Part shown: positions 25,086 through 32,667 of the stretch, piece by piece | Layout: each line of letters opens with the position of its first letter | Numbering within the stretch: the stretch's first letter is position 1 | Origin: Mucilaginibacter lacusdianchii | GTDB taxonomy: Bacteria > Bacteroidota > Bacteroidia > Sphingobacteriales > Sphingobacteriaceae | DNA length: 34,164 nt | Assembly: GCF_009770985.1 (NCBI RefSeq) | Contig: NZ_WSRW01000012.1 | Location: forward strand, 1-34,164 | Direction: 5' to 3' | Program-made: the position numbers and the translations under genes | The notes under the pieces: generated by a model | Told to the model about the DNA's origin: nothing | The model's input: only the letters and a program-made list of their open reading frames with translations | The model's database searches: none

Positions 25086-26069
25086 ATGATGATACAAGAT
25101 TCTTTTGGCAGAATACATGATTACTTACGGATTTCACTGACGGACAACTGCAACTTCAGGTGTTTTTATTGTATGCCGGATGAGCATTACGATTTTACAC
25201 CAGCACCGCTCTTGATGCAAGCGGATGAGATCATCGCGCTGGCGAAATTATTTGTCGCGCACGGGGTCAAAAAAATAAGGCTGACTGGCGGAGAGCCGCT
25301 GGTCCGGAAGGATGCCGCGGCGATTATTTCGGCATTGGGTCAACTACCGGTCGAACTCGTCATGACGACCAACGGCAGCAGGATCCGCGAGATGATGCCG
25401 GTGCTGGCAGAAGCCGGGATCAGGACGATAAACGTTAGCCTGGATACCCTGCAGGAAGAAAAATTCTTACTGGCGACCCGCAGCAAAGTTTACAAACGGG
25501 TGCGGGAGAATATTGACCTGTTATTAGACCAAGGTATTGCCGTAAAGATCAACACCGTCGTCATGAAAGGGTTCAATGAGGCGGAGATCAACGATTTTAT
25601 CGCCTGGACCAAGCTGACGCCTGTAGAGATCAGGTTCATCGAATTTATGCCGTTCAGTGACAACCGGTGGCGGAGCGACCGGGTATTTTCCCACCAGGAA
25701 ATCCTCGGGTCAATCGGCAGGGCGTACACTTACCGGAGCATTGAACCCCGGCTCAATGAAACGGCTCGCAGATTTGAAGTTCCGGGCCATCAAGGTTCTT
25801 TTGCGATCATCGGTACGATGACGGCCCCTTTCTGCAGCACTTGCAACCGAATGCGGTTAACCGCCGATGGAAAGCTCAAAAACTGCCTTTTCTCCACCGG
25901 GGAAACCGATCTTCTGCAAGCCCTTCGTGCCGGGGAAGATGTGCTCCCTTTAATTGAGTCCTGTATCAGGCAGAAAAAAGAAGCGCTTGGAGGTCAGTTA
26001 GACCAGCACTTCGAACAGTTGGATGCCGGCCTGCTGAAAAACCGGAGTATGATCACCATCGGTGGTTGA
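25086..26069 (+). CDS. moaA: GTP 3',8-cyclase MoaA
   Basis: This 327-residue radical SAM enzyme carries out the first step of molybdenum cofactor synthesis, turning GTP into 3',8-cyclo-H2GTP. The SAM-binding [4Fe-4S] cysteines are at 22, 26 and 29 (CNFRCFYC), with RLTGGEPLVRKD and TTNGSRI following. The C-terminal cluster cysteines are in FCSTCNRMRL and NCLFS. The conserved GG tail (SMITIGG), needed for activity in MoaA, is intact, so the gene looks functional. It starts with two consecutive ATGs (25086 and 25089). It precedes a moaD-like remnant; moaC, moaE, mogA and moeA are not in the window. Confidence 0.96.
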   Translation: MMIQDSFGRIHDYLRISLTDNCNFRCFYCMPDEHYDFTPAPLLMQADEIIALAKLFVAHGVKKIRLTGGEPLVRKDAAAIISALGQLPVELVMTTNGSRIREMMPVLAEAGIRTINVSLDTLQEEKFLLATRSKVYKRVRENIDLLLDQGIAVKINTVVMKGFNEAEINDFIAWTKLTPVEIRFIEFMPFSDNRWRSDRVFSHQEILGSIGRAYTYRSIEPRLNETARRFEVPGHQGSFAIIGTMTAPFCSTCNRMRLTADGKLKNCLFSTGETDLLQALRAGEDVLPLIESCIRQKKEALGGQLDQHFEQLDAGLLKNRSMITIGG

Positions 26070-26119
26070 TTGCGGCAATGGCTTAAACGGCTGACCGATA
26101 AAGAACAACCAAAACGAAT

Positions 26120-26359
26120 ATGAACATCTGGATCATCGGCTGCGGAAATCTCACCGGATTGATAGCCGCACAAACCCTGAACTTACAGTGGATCACCAAC
26201 ACAGACGAACTGACAAGCTTGCTTGAATTGCTGTATCCGCCCCTCGCCGGAATTCGTTTCACGCTCGCGCTTGACAAAGAACCCGTTTAGCAAAAGATGA
26301 AACTGAGAGAAAACGCTACCGTAACCATCATTCCACGAACCTGTGCAAAGTCGCCTTGA
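26120..26359 (+). pseudogene. Degenerate moaD-like gene (molybdopterin synthase small subunit)
   Basis: Starting 50 bp after moaA, a frame encodes 56 residues resembling the MoaD/ThiS ubiquitin-like fold (TNTDELTSLLELLYPPLAG, then FTLALDKEPV) and hits a TAG at 26288-26290. Reading through the stop gives KLRENATVTIIP and a TGA at 26357, a total near 79 codons, the usual MoaD length. The essential terminal Gly-Gly, expected after a PP motif, is absent (PRTCAKSP). Both the stop and the lost tail would abolish sulphur transfer. Family assignment rests on pattern, length and position next to moaA, not on a database search. Confidence 0.6.
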
Positions 26360-26402
26360 AGACAGCCTCCCAACAAAACAGCTTCGCTCAGGCCAGCTGC
26401 TA

Positions 26403-26435
26403 TGCAACCGGTAGAAAAGCACTCTACCGGTTGCA
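26403..26435. terminator. Strong hairpin between convergent operons
   Basis: A perfect 13-bp stem (TGCAACCGGTAGA with its complement) encloses a seven-base loop. It lies between the plus-strand molybdenum cofactor genes and the minus-strand SDR genes that converge here. There is no T-run on either side, so factor-independent termination is uncertain, but the position suits a bidirectional transcript end. Confidence 0.55.
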
Positions 26436-26547
26436 GCAGCGTGATTCGCCGGAAGCCTATTAGCTAGTTCACGTGCAGAATTGCCCTCTGCCAAGCGCAA
26501 CCGCAGGAGGTGCGCCACGCGCCAGTCTCCTGCGCGGCAGAGGCGCT

Positions 26548-27189
26548 TTAATAAAACGATGGCTTGTCCCAGTCCGTACCCGGTTCGCTGACGCCAAGAC
26601 TGGTCTTGCTTAACTTACCGGTCGGTTCATTAATGATATCTACAATTAAACGGGCAACGGCCTCCCGGCTCACCTGCGCGCCGTGAAACGGTTCACCTTT
26701 TTGCGTAAGGGTGTAGTTTCGGTTATTGCGCTGGTTATAAAGCCAAGTGAGCCGCAGGATGGTGTATTCTAGCCCGGAATCTTCCACCAATTTCGCATTT
26801 TCGGCCTGAAGCTGAATCCTTTGGCTACCGACCATACGTTTGTTCCAGGCGCCAAAAGCACCCGGCACCTCATCATAAATGCCCAGGATAGACACACCGA
26901 TCAGCCGTTTGACTCGATGCTTATTCATGGTCTCTAAAATCGTCCGCAGACCGTCTGTATCGCTCATGGCATTGACATAAACCAGATCCACGCCCTGCAT
27001 GGCCTGGGAAAGTCGGTTAGGGTCCTTGAAGTCACCTTCAACAATACTGATTCGATCGGTATTTTCTTCCTGCAGCCTTTGCCGGGCGTTCCGGGCATAT
27101 AAGATCAGTCGGTGATCTGTTTGGGACAGCAGATCAGTGGTCAGCACCCGGGCAATCTGCCCGGCCGCTCCTAAAATGAGTATATTCAT
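26548..27189 (-). CDS. Atypical SDR / NAD(P)H-binding protein (NmrA-like)
   Basis: This 213-residue Rossmann protein has the nucleotide loop GAAGQIARVL at about 7-16, followed by LILYARNARQRL, an Asp-containing EGDFKDPNRL and VDLVYVNAMSD. The active-site pattern of classical SDRs is absent, matching the atypical group that includes NmrA and quinone oxidoreductase-like proteins. It probably senses or uses NAD(P)H; substrate unknown. It starts 63 bp after the SDR gene stop, so it is likely the second gene of the operator D transcript. Confidence 0.85.
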   Translation of the reverse strand: MNILILGAAGQIARVLTTDLLSQTDHRLILYARNARQRLQEENTDRISIVEGDFKDPNRLSQAMQGVDLVYVNAMSDTDGLRTILETMNKHRVKRLIGVSILGIYDEVPGAFGAWNKRMVGSQRIQLQAENAKLVEDSGLEYTILRLTWLYNQRNNRNYTLTQKGEPFHGAQVSREAVARLIVDIINEPTGKLSKTSLGVSEPGTDWDKPSFY

Positions 27190-27252
27190 ATGGCTAGTAA
27201 ACGAAATGTGATCGGCTCTGCCGCGCTATCGGCAGCATTGCTCCTCTTACTA

Positions 27253-28095
27253 TTATTGTTCATAATCAGTGGTCAGACTAACGCCTTTCCAGTCTTCAAG
27301 CTCCTGCTTTTGGGCATCAAGTTCCTTCGTAATCGTTTGAATAGCATCGCTGCCCAGCAATAGCCGGAACGGAATCTTTTCACTTTCGGTGATTTCGATG
27401 ATGGTCCGTGCAGCTTTCTGCGGATCCCCTGGCTGCGTACCATGACTTTTATCATTCTCCTTACGTCTTGGACCGACCGTCTCCGCATAATCTGCAATTT
27501 CTGTTTTGGCACCCTGAAGTGAGCGGCCGGCAAAGTCAGTCCGGAAAGCACCCGGCTCGATCACGATGGTGCGGATACCCAATGGCGCCACCTCTTTTCG
27601 GAGTGCATCAGACATTCCTTCCAAAGCAAATTTGGCGGCAGAATAATAACCGGAGGCCGGCTGCGAAAAGCGTCCGCCGATGGAAGAAACCACCAGAATG
27701 GTTCCGGACTTCCGGCTCCGCATACCGGGTAAAACGCTTTTGATCATGTTGACCGTGCCGAAAAACAGGGTATCAAACAAGTTGCGGACATCTTCGTCGT
27801 CGCCCTCTTCTACCGCCGCGCGGTAACCGTAGCCCGCATTGTTCATCAGGACATCGATGCGCCCAAACCGGGCTTCTGCCTGTTGAATCACGGTAGTGAT
27901 CTGTTCCTGATCGGTAATATCCAGCGCAAGCGCCAAAGCGGTTTCGGGGTACTGGTCTGCCAGACTTTGCACGTCCTGAACTTTCCGTGAGGTGATTACG
28001 GCGTTATATCCTTTTTTCAGCACTTCTTCTGCCTGCGCACGGCCGAGTCCGCTGGAACATCCTGTAATCAGCCACGTTTTGTTAATTGTCGTCAT
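27253..28095 (-). CDS. Short-chain dehydrogenase/reductase
   Basis: I place the start at the ATG at 28095 (MTTINKTWLITGCSSGLG), giving 280 residues; the open frame upstream crosses the promoter. Features of a classical SDR are TGCSSGLGR for the cofactor, NNAGYGYRA, catalytic Ser in VVSSIGG and YYSAAK with Tyr and Lys. Family members oxidise or reduce alcohols and carbonyls with NAD(P). Operator D (28203-28230) and its -7 box lie upstream, so it is predicted to be coregulated with the alcohol dehydrogenase and the AKR-cupin operon. Confidence 0.92.
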   Translation of the reverse strand: MTTINKTWLITGCSSGLGRAQAEEVLKKGYNAVITSRKVQDVQSLADQYPETALALALDITDQEQITTVIQQAEARFGRIDVLMNNAGYGYRAAVEEGDDEDVRNLFDTLFFGTVNMIKSVLPGMRSRKSGTILVVSSIGGRFSQPASGYYSAAKFALEGMSDALRKEVAPLGIRTIVIEPGAFRTDFAGRSLQGAKTEIADYAETVGPRRKENDKSHGTQPGDPQKAARTIIEITESEKIPFRLLLGSDAIQTITKELDAQKQELEDWKGVSLTTDYEQ

Positions 28096-28164
28096 ATATA
28101 TTTTTCTAAATGTATTGCACCATACCTGTTCGTGATAAAAACGCATGTGGTGGGAATGGATATA

Positions 28165-28230
28165 CAAAGTTCAAGCCTGAAAAGGGGTTGACGCGTAGAC
28201 AGATTACGGTTTTTATTACCATTTTTACGG
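28165..28230 (-). promoter_or_regulatory. Operator D and promoter of the SDR operon
   Basis: Half-sites ATTACGG (28203-28209) and TTTACGG (28224-28230) repeat at 21 bp, and TATTACCATT between them matches the other copies. On the minus strand GAACTTTG (plus-strand CAAAGTTC, 28165-28172) is the -7 box, 38 bp from the first half-site, with a leader of about 60 nt to the SDR ATG. Confidence 0.8.
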
Positions 28231-28470
28231 GTGAGTTGATTTACAACTGCCTATCCTAAGCCTTATTCTGAGATGTCTATAGATACTTTGGTAAATGACG
28301 CCTGGGGCTTGGCACAACAGGATACAGCAATGACCTGACGGGAAGGGAACTTATGGGCAGCTCACATAGCTACCAAACTGCAGCGTGGAATAGCGGCAGT
28401 AACACCAGATGTCAAGAGGTGAGTTTTCTGGATAATGGGAAGGGAAATGAACGTTCCCGGCACCGGGGAG
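28231..28470. other. Intergenic stretch without a recognised gene
   Basis: Between operator D and the hairpin behind the diheme cytochrome gene I see no credible coding frame, RNA gene or repeat. Confidence 0.5.
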
Positions 28471-28532
28471 AGCCGTGCACGCGAGTATGCGGATAACCCG
28501 TTGAAGCTATCCGCATACTCGTTTACACGGCT
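28471..28532 (-). terminator. Large hairpin directly behind the IorBA-cytochrome operon
   Basis: A perfect 14-bp inner stem (CGAGTATGCGGATA at 28482-28495 with 28508-28521) is extended by an outer 7-bp stem (AGCCGTG with CACGGCT at 28526-28532). It begins at the base after the cytochrome stop codon. No T-run follows on the minus strand, so it may end or stabilise the transcript rather than act as a classic intrinsic terminator. Confidence 0.55.
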
Positions 28533-29135
28533 TTATTTTCCACTGGGTGCAAATGCGCCCGTTGTTAGCCAAGTGGTCCAGGCTTTCTTAAAAGCAGCAT
28601 GGCTCATGGGAGGAAGTGTACGGCCTTCACCCGGATTCCAGCCGGCCAGCACCAGCTCGTCATCCGCATGCGCAATCAGCTTTTGCAGATCCTTGTTCCC
28701 GTTTTGTTTAGGGTCGATCAGTTGTTTAGCCAGCTGAGGGGCCGTCCTACCCTGAAAAACCATTTTCATATTTGCCGGCGGCAGGTGCCATTTCGGGTTT
28801 CCCGGCGGCATATGCAAACCAGGCGTGTTGGTCGGCTGGTGGCAGTTCATGCACTTCATGGCATACACCCCTTTTCCGTCCACGCCCCTTTTCGGTAGCA
28901 TCGTATGCGGATGGCTGTCATCCCCTTGCAGAGGAACATTTCCGGAAGGATGGCAATTCATACACCGAGGACTCATCAACACGGTATAGACCTGCTTGAA
29001 TGCGGCTACGGAGGCTGCACTGTCTTTTTTAACAAGATAAACGGGAACCTTTGCCCTCGGGCCATTCAAACTAAAGGCCATCATTCCCAGCATGATCAAT
29101 AACATACCGAGTACAACAAATGTGCTTTTTTTCAT
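28533..29135 (-). CDS. Diheme c-type cytochrome, membrane-anchored or exported
   Basis: The protein is 200 residues. A hydrophobic N-terminus (residues 5-23) acts as signal or anchor. Two haem motifs, both CMNCH, lie at 58-62 and 95-99, followed by HMPPGNPKWHLPP and a C-terminal WTTWLTTGAFAP segment typical of cytochromes linked to isoquinoline 1-oxidoreductase-type enzymes. It likely takes electrons from the IorA-like subunit, with which its gene overlaps by four bases, and hands them to the respiratory chain (context inference). Confidence 0.88.
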   Translation of the reverse strand: MKKSTFVVLGMLLIMLGMMAFSLNGPRAKVPVYLVKKDSAASVAAFKQVYTVLMSPRCMNCHPSGNVPLQGDDSHPHTMLPKRGVDGKGVYAMKCMNCHQPTNTPGLHMPPGNPKWHLPPANMKMVFQGRTAPQLAKQLIDPKQNGNKDLQKLIAHADDELVLAGWNPGEGRTLPPMSHAAFKKAWTTWLTTGAFAPSGK

Positions 29136-29605
29136 TTGCCTGACCCTTCCTTTTTTTGCAGTTGCGCAGCTAAATGAATGGCCTCACGAATGCGCAGATA
29201 AGTTCCGCAGCGGCAAATATTACCGGCCATGGCATCGTTGATATCCTGGTCGGTAGGATTTTTGTTTGCTTTCAGCAGCACGGCAGCGGACATGATCTGA
29301 CCAGCCTGACAGTAGCCGCATTGGGACACGTCCAGTTCGAGCCAGGCTTTCTGCAGCGGATGGTTGTTTGCTGGCGAAAGGCCCTCGATCGTTACGACTT
29401 TTTTCCCTTCGGCACGCCTGAGTTTAGTCACGCAGGAACGAACCGCCTCGCCATCCAGATGCACGACGCAGGCCCCACATTGTGCCACGCCGCAGCCGAA
29501 TTTAGTTCCTACCAAACCTATATGGTCCCGTAGTACCCACAGCAGGGGCGTATCCGGATCTGCATCTACATGGTAAGTTTTTTGGTTGATATTTACGGTT
29601 ATCAT
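29132..29605 (-). CDS. [2Fe-2S] subunit of isoquinoline 1-oxidoreductase-type enzyme (IorA-like)
   Basis: The protein is about 157 residues from the ATG at 29605 (a GTG lies one codon earlier). The ferredoxin cluster cysteines are at 38, 43, 46 and 58; the second cluster cysteines are at 96, 99, 131 and 133 (QCGYC and CRC). It has no signal of its own, so it would be co-exported with the Tat-bearing large subunit, the reverse of the PaoABC arrangement. It carries electrons from the molybdenum centre to the diheme cytochrome encoded next. It starts 33 bp after the large subunit stop. Confidence 0.92.
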   Translation of the reverse strand: MITVNINQKTYHVDADPDTPLLWVLRDHIGLVGTKFGCGVAQCGACVVHLDGEAVRSCVTKLRRAEGKKVVTIEGLSPANNHPLQKAWLELDVSQCGYCQAGQIMSAAVLLKANKNPTDQDINDAMAGNICRCGTYLRIREAIHLAAQLQKKEGSGK

Positions 29606-29638
29606 CACTTTACAATTGAAGTTGAAACGAATCTTGGA

Positions 29639-31900
29639 TTAAACAACAGGTACCTCCGGTTGCGGTAAGCTGAATGGCTGCTGGTAATAACGCTTTCCAG
29701 TGGCTTTATAGAGGGCGCTGGCCACCGCACCGAATACGGGCGGAAAGGGCGGCTCACCCAGGCCCGTAGGGTCGATATCATTCTGTACAAAGTGTACATC
29801 AACTTTTTTGGGTGCCTCGTGCATCCGGATGATCCGGTAGGAATGGAAATTGGTTTGCTCCACGGCGCCGTTCTTATGCGTCAGTCCGCCGTACAGGGAA
29901 TTGCCGATACCGTCAACAACAGCGCCCTGGACCATATTTTTGGCCGCATCGGGGTTGATCACGATGCCGCAGTCAATAGCGCTGAATACTCTTTCCACAT
30001 AAGGTTGTCCATTTCTGAGCGTCATATCCACGACGTGTGCCGCGTAAGAATTATGACAGAAGTAAGCTGCTACACCGCGGCTGTACTTTTTCTGTTCCGG
30101 GCCGTTCCATCCGGATTTTTCTTTCACCAGCTTCAACACGCCGGCGTAACGGTCGGCATCATATTCATTGTTTTTACCCACAGGGTAATCCTTTGCCCTT
30201 TTCAGCAGTTCCAGCCGGAAGTCAATGGGGTCTTTACCCATCGCTTCGGCCAGCTCATCCAGAAAGGACTGTTCTGCCGCAGCATTAAAATTCGATTTGG
30301 GCGCCCGAAAGGCACCAATCGTAATATTTGAGGGAATTTCCCATCCTTCCGCGAGGTAATGATCTACGGCACCGGCCGGAAACCGGTTGGCGGCAATGGC
30401 ATGTTCCGGTATCCCGCCGCCTTTGACATGAAAGGCAATCAGGTTCTTATTGGCGTCCAAAGCCGCCCGGTAGGTAGCCGTGTACATCGGTCGGTAAATA
30501 CCATAGCTGGTATCGTCCTCGCGGCTGTAGATCAATTTGACCGGCGCTTTTACCTGTTTAGAAATCAGCGCGGCTTCGATCACATATTGCCCGTAAGCCC
30601 GGCGGCCAAAACCGCCACCCATGCGGGTCATTTGAATTTCGATCTGCTCAGCAGGGAGCTTCAGTATTTTTGCGAGCGTCGGTTCTGTCCAGCCTGGTGC
30701 CTGCAGCGGACCAGCCACCAAAGCCTTTTCGTCGGTAACGTGTGCGAAGAAATTCATCGGCTCCATACAGTTATGAGCCAGGAAAGGTGCGTTGTAAGTG
30801 CGTTCAAGGATTTGAGCTGCGTTCTTAAAGGCCGTTTCCGGATCGCCGTCCTTTCTTAACAGCTGTGCCGGTTTATTGGCGTAGGCCTTCATTTTCTCGA
30901 GTTGGGCGGCGGTGCTTTCCAGCTCTCCCGGAACCATGACCTCCCTTTTTCCGCCTCTGCCTGCCATATAATCTTTGGTATCGCCGGCGGGTATCCAGTC
31001 AACGACCAGCTTCTTACGGGCTTGCATGACCTCCCAGGTCGTTTTGCCGACGACAACCAGCCGGTCGTTGAACGACCGCGTGTCAAAGCCGCCCTGCTCA
31101 AACCCATCCTCGTATAATTTGATCGCAAAAACAGCCGTGATGCCCGGCATCTTCAAAGCCTGAGCAGCATCAAAAGATTTAAAGGTCATACCAAAGGCGG
31201 GCGGAGCCTGAATCATGGCAATCAGCATACCTTCCTTTTTATAATCTAATCCGAAAAGGGGTTTGCCAGAGACAATTTTGGACCCTTCCACGTTTTTTTG
31301 GGAGTGTCGGACCACCTTAAAACTTTTGACATCTTTCAACTTAATACCCTTCGGTACCGGAACCATAGCTGCCTTGGCGGCAAAGTCACCATACTTGCCT
31401 GTCTTACCGCTTTTTTCGTGGTAAATCACACCGGCTTTCGTACTAAGCTCCTCCAACGGAACACTCCAGGTTTGGGCGGATGCCTGCAACAACATATTTC
31501 GGGCAGCAGCACCCGCTTCCCGAAGCGGCTTCCAGTACATCCGCATGGAATTGCTCCCACCGGTGAACTGTGGTCCTAATTTCTTGTTATCGTGCGGTCC
31601 CATTTCCACCACCACCTTGGTCCAGTCGACATCGAGTTCCTCAGCAACCATCATGGGAAGCGAGGTCATCACGTTTTGTCCGAACTCAGGATTAGGGCAA
31701 ACGAGCTTGACCCTGTTATCTGCCGTGATCTGAATGTAACCGTTGATTTCGTTCCACTGGACAGCAGTGTCAGCCTCCGCGCTCTTTGCGGGAAGCGCTA
31801 ATTTCGCCACTGCGCTAAACTGCAGCATGAGCCCGCCTCCGGCAAGCGCAGATGCTTTCAGGAAGGCACGCCTGTTAAAATTGGGTTTGGTCTTTTCCAT
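29639..31900 (-). CDS. Molybdopterin-binding subunit of isoquinoline 1-oxidoreductase-type enzyme (IorB-like), Tat-exported
   Basis: This 753-residue xanthine oxidase-family large subunit opens with a Tat signal (FNRRAFLKASALAGGGLML, arginines at 10-11). Characteristic stretches are NPEFGQNVMTSLPMMVAEEL, RMGGGFGRRAYGQYVIEAA, GAFRAPKSNFNAAAEQSFLDE and the catalytic glutamate in GLGEPPFPPVFGA. The IorB family oxidises aldehydes or N-heterocycles in the periplasm without an FAD subunit, using cytochrome c as acceptor, which fits the operon order IorB, IorA, diheme cytochrome. The substrate cannot be inferred further. Confidence 0.92.
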   Translation of the reverse strand: MEKTKPNFNRRAFLKASALAGGGLMLQFSAVAKLALPAKSAEADTAVQWNEINGYIQITADNRVKLVCPNPEFGQNVMTSLPMMVAEELDVDWTKVVVEMGPHDNKKLGPQFTGGSNSMRMYWKPLREAGAAARNMLLQASAQTWSVPLEELSTKAGVIYHEKSGKTGKYGDFAAKAAMVPVPKGIKLKDVKSFKVVRHSQKNVEGSKIVSGKPLFGLDYKKEGMLIAMIQAPPAFGMTFKSFDAAQALKMPGITAVFAIKLYEDGFEQGGFDTRSFNDRLVVVGKTTWEVMQARKKLVVDWIPAGDTKDYMAGRGGKREVMVPGELESTAAQLEKMKAYANKPAQLLRKDGDPETAFKNAAQILERTYNAPFLAHNCMEPMNFFAHVTDEKALVAGPLQAPGWTEPTLAKILKLPAEQIEIQMTRMGGGFGRRAYGQYVIEAALISKQVKAPVKLIYSREDDTSYGIYRPMYTATYRAALDANKNLIAFHVKGGGIPEHAIAANRFPAGAVDHYLAEGWEIPSNITIGAFRAPKSNFNAAAEQSFLDELAEAMGKDPIDFRLELLKRAKDYPVGKNNEYDADRYAGVLKLVKEKSGWNGPEQKKYSRGVAAYFCHNSYAAHVVDMTLRNGQPYVERVFSAIDCGIVINPDAAKNMVQGAVVDGIGNSLYGGLTHKNGAVEQTNFHSYRIIRMHEAPKKVDVHFVQNDIDPTGLGEPPFPPVFGAVASALYKATGKRYYQQPFSLPQPEVPVV

Positions 31901-32021
31901 TCGCGTATCAAATTTTTACTAATGGGTTTAAAATTGAAGGACGCTAGCTTTGATATGATTCGATGCTTAGTTCAACGTATTTGGCTCTGGTCGGCACACC
32001 TTGAGGTATATACGAAGGATA

Positions 32022-32057
32022 ATTTTAAAAAAATATAACCTTACATTTTATGTGAGG
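32022..32057 (-). terminator. Intrinsic terminator for leftward transcripts from the integrase side
   Basis: CCTTACA (32039-32045) pairs with TGTGAGG (32051-32057), with one G-U pair and a five-base loop. On the minus strand the stem is followed by a T-rich run (TTATATTTTTTT). It would stop integrase transcription from entering the IorB-like operon. Confidence 0.55.
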
Positions 32058-32339
32058 CGAACAATTTACTCGCAAACATGCCAGTCGCTAGGTAGTGCAA
32101 AATGAATATTTTAATTGATAAACCGATTGATAATAGACCGTTCGGGTAAAATCATAGATAAAACGCAATTTTTAATCTTCGGAACTATCCGCATATCTAC
32201 CGGTACGCTACAAGCCGTCCTTCTATAGCGGAAGTTCTGCAAGGTGAACACTCCCTTGCTATCAATATGCGTACCCACACAAGCTGACGGTAATAAACCT
32301 GGGATCAACTGGTCCGGATAGAGTCTATTCCGTTAAAAA

Positions 32340-32365
32340 CCCCCAGGGATCGCCCCCAGGGATGT
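32340..32365. repeat. Tandem 13-bp direct repeat
   Basis: The 11-mer CCCCCAGGGAT occurs at 32340-32350 and again at 32353-32363, separated by CG. The origin is unknown; possible arm-type integrase binding repeats or a small slippage duplication. Confidence 0.5.
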
Positions 32366-32667
32366 TCAACCTAAACCTTATCACAATTTGAGATATTCAC
32401 CTCATGGACAATAATATAGAATTAAATCCATTTTGACGTTAATCCTGTAAAAGTGGTAGAAAAAACTGTAATTGGGGTAATGCCTGTAAGGATCGCATAG
32501 TTTGTTATGCTTTCCAGTAATGGTAGAGAACTTTCGAGGTCTTGGTGCTTCACGTGATTTGCAATCTTTCGGCAAGGATGGTACTGATAGTTGGTAAATG
32601 CATTATCAGGCTTTCCTTTAAAAGTAATCAGCGAAATTGAAAGTTCCCTAACAATGTACTCCAAAGA

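Larger units (their letters stand above)
31901..32667. other. 767-bp intergenic region between IorB-like gene and integrase
   Basis: No convincing gene. Minus-strand frames of 65 residues (32111-32308) and 80 residues (32422-32664, TTG start only) have no recognised domain. The region is clearly AT-richer than the flanking metabolic genes, holds a terminator-like hairpin at 32022-32057 and a tandem 13-bp repeat at 32340-32365, and separates integration functions from metabolic cargo. It may contain remains of earlier mobile elements, but I cannot name one. Confidence 0.45.

Noticed and set aside
26183..26518. 111-residue minus-strand open frame
   Set aside because: It covers the moaD-like remnant and the strong hairpin on the other strand and shows no domain.
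32422..32664. 80-residue minus-strand frame directly behind the integrase, a possible excisionase
   Set aside because: Only a TTG start, no helix-turn-helix pattern and low-complexity composition; too weak to call.
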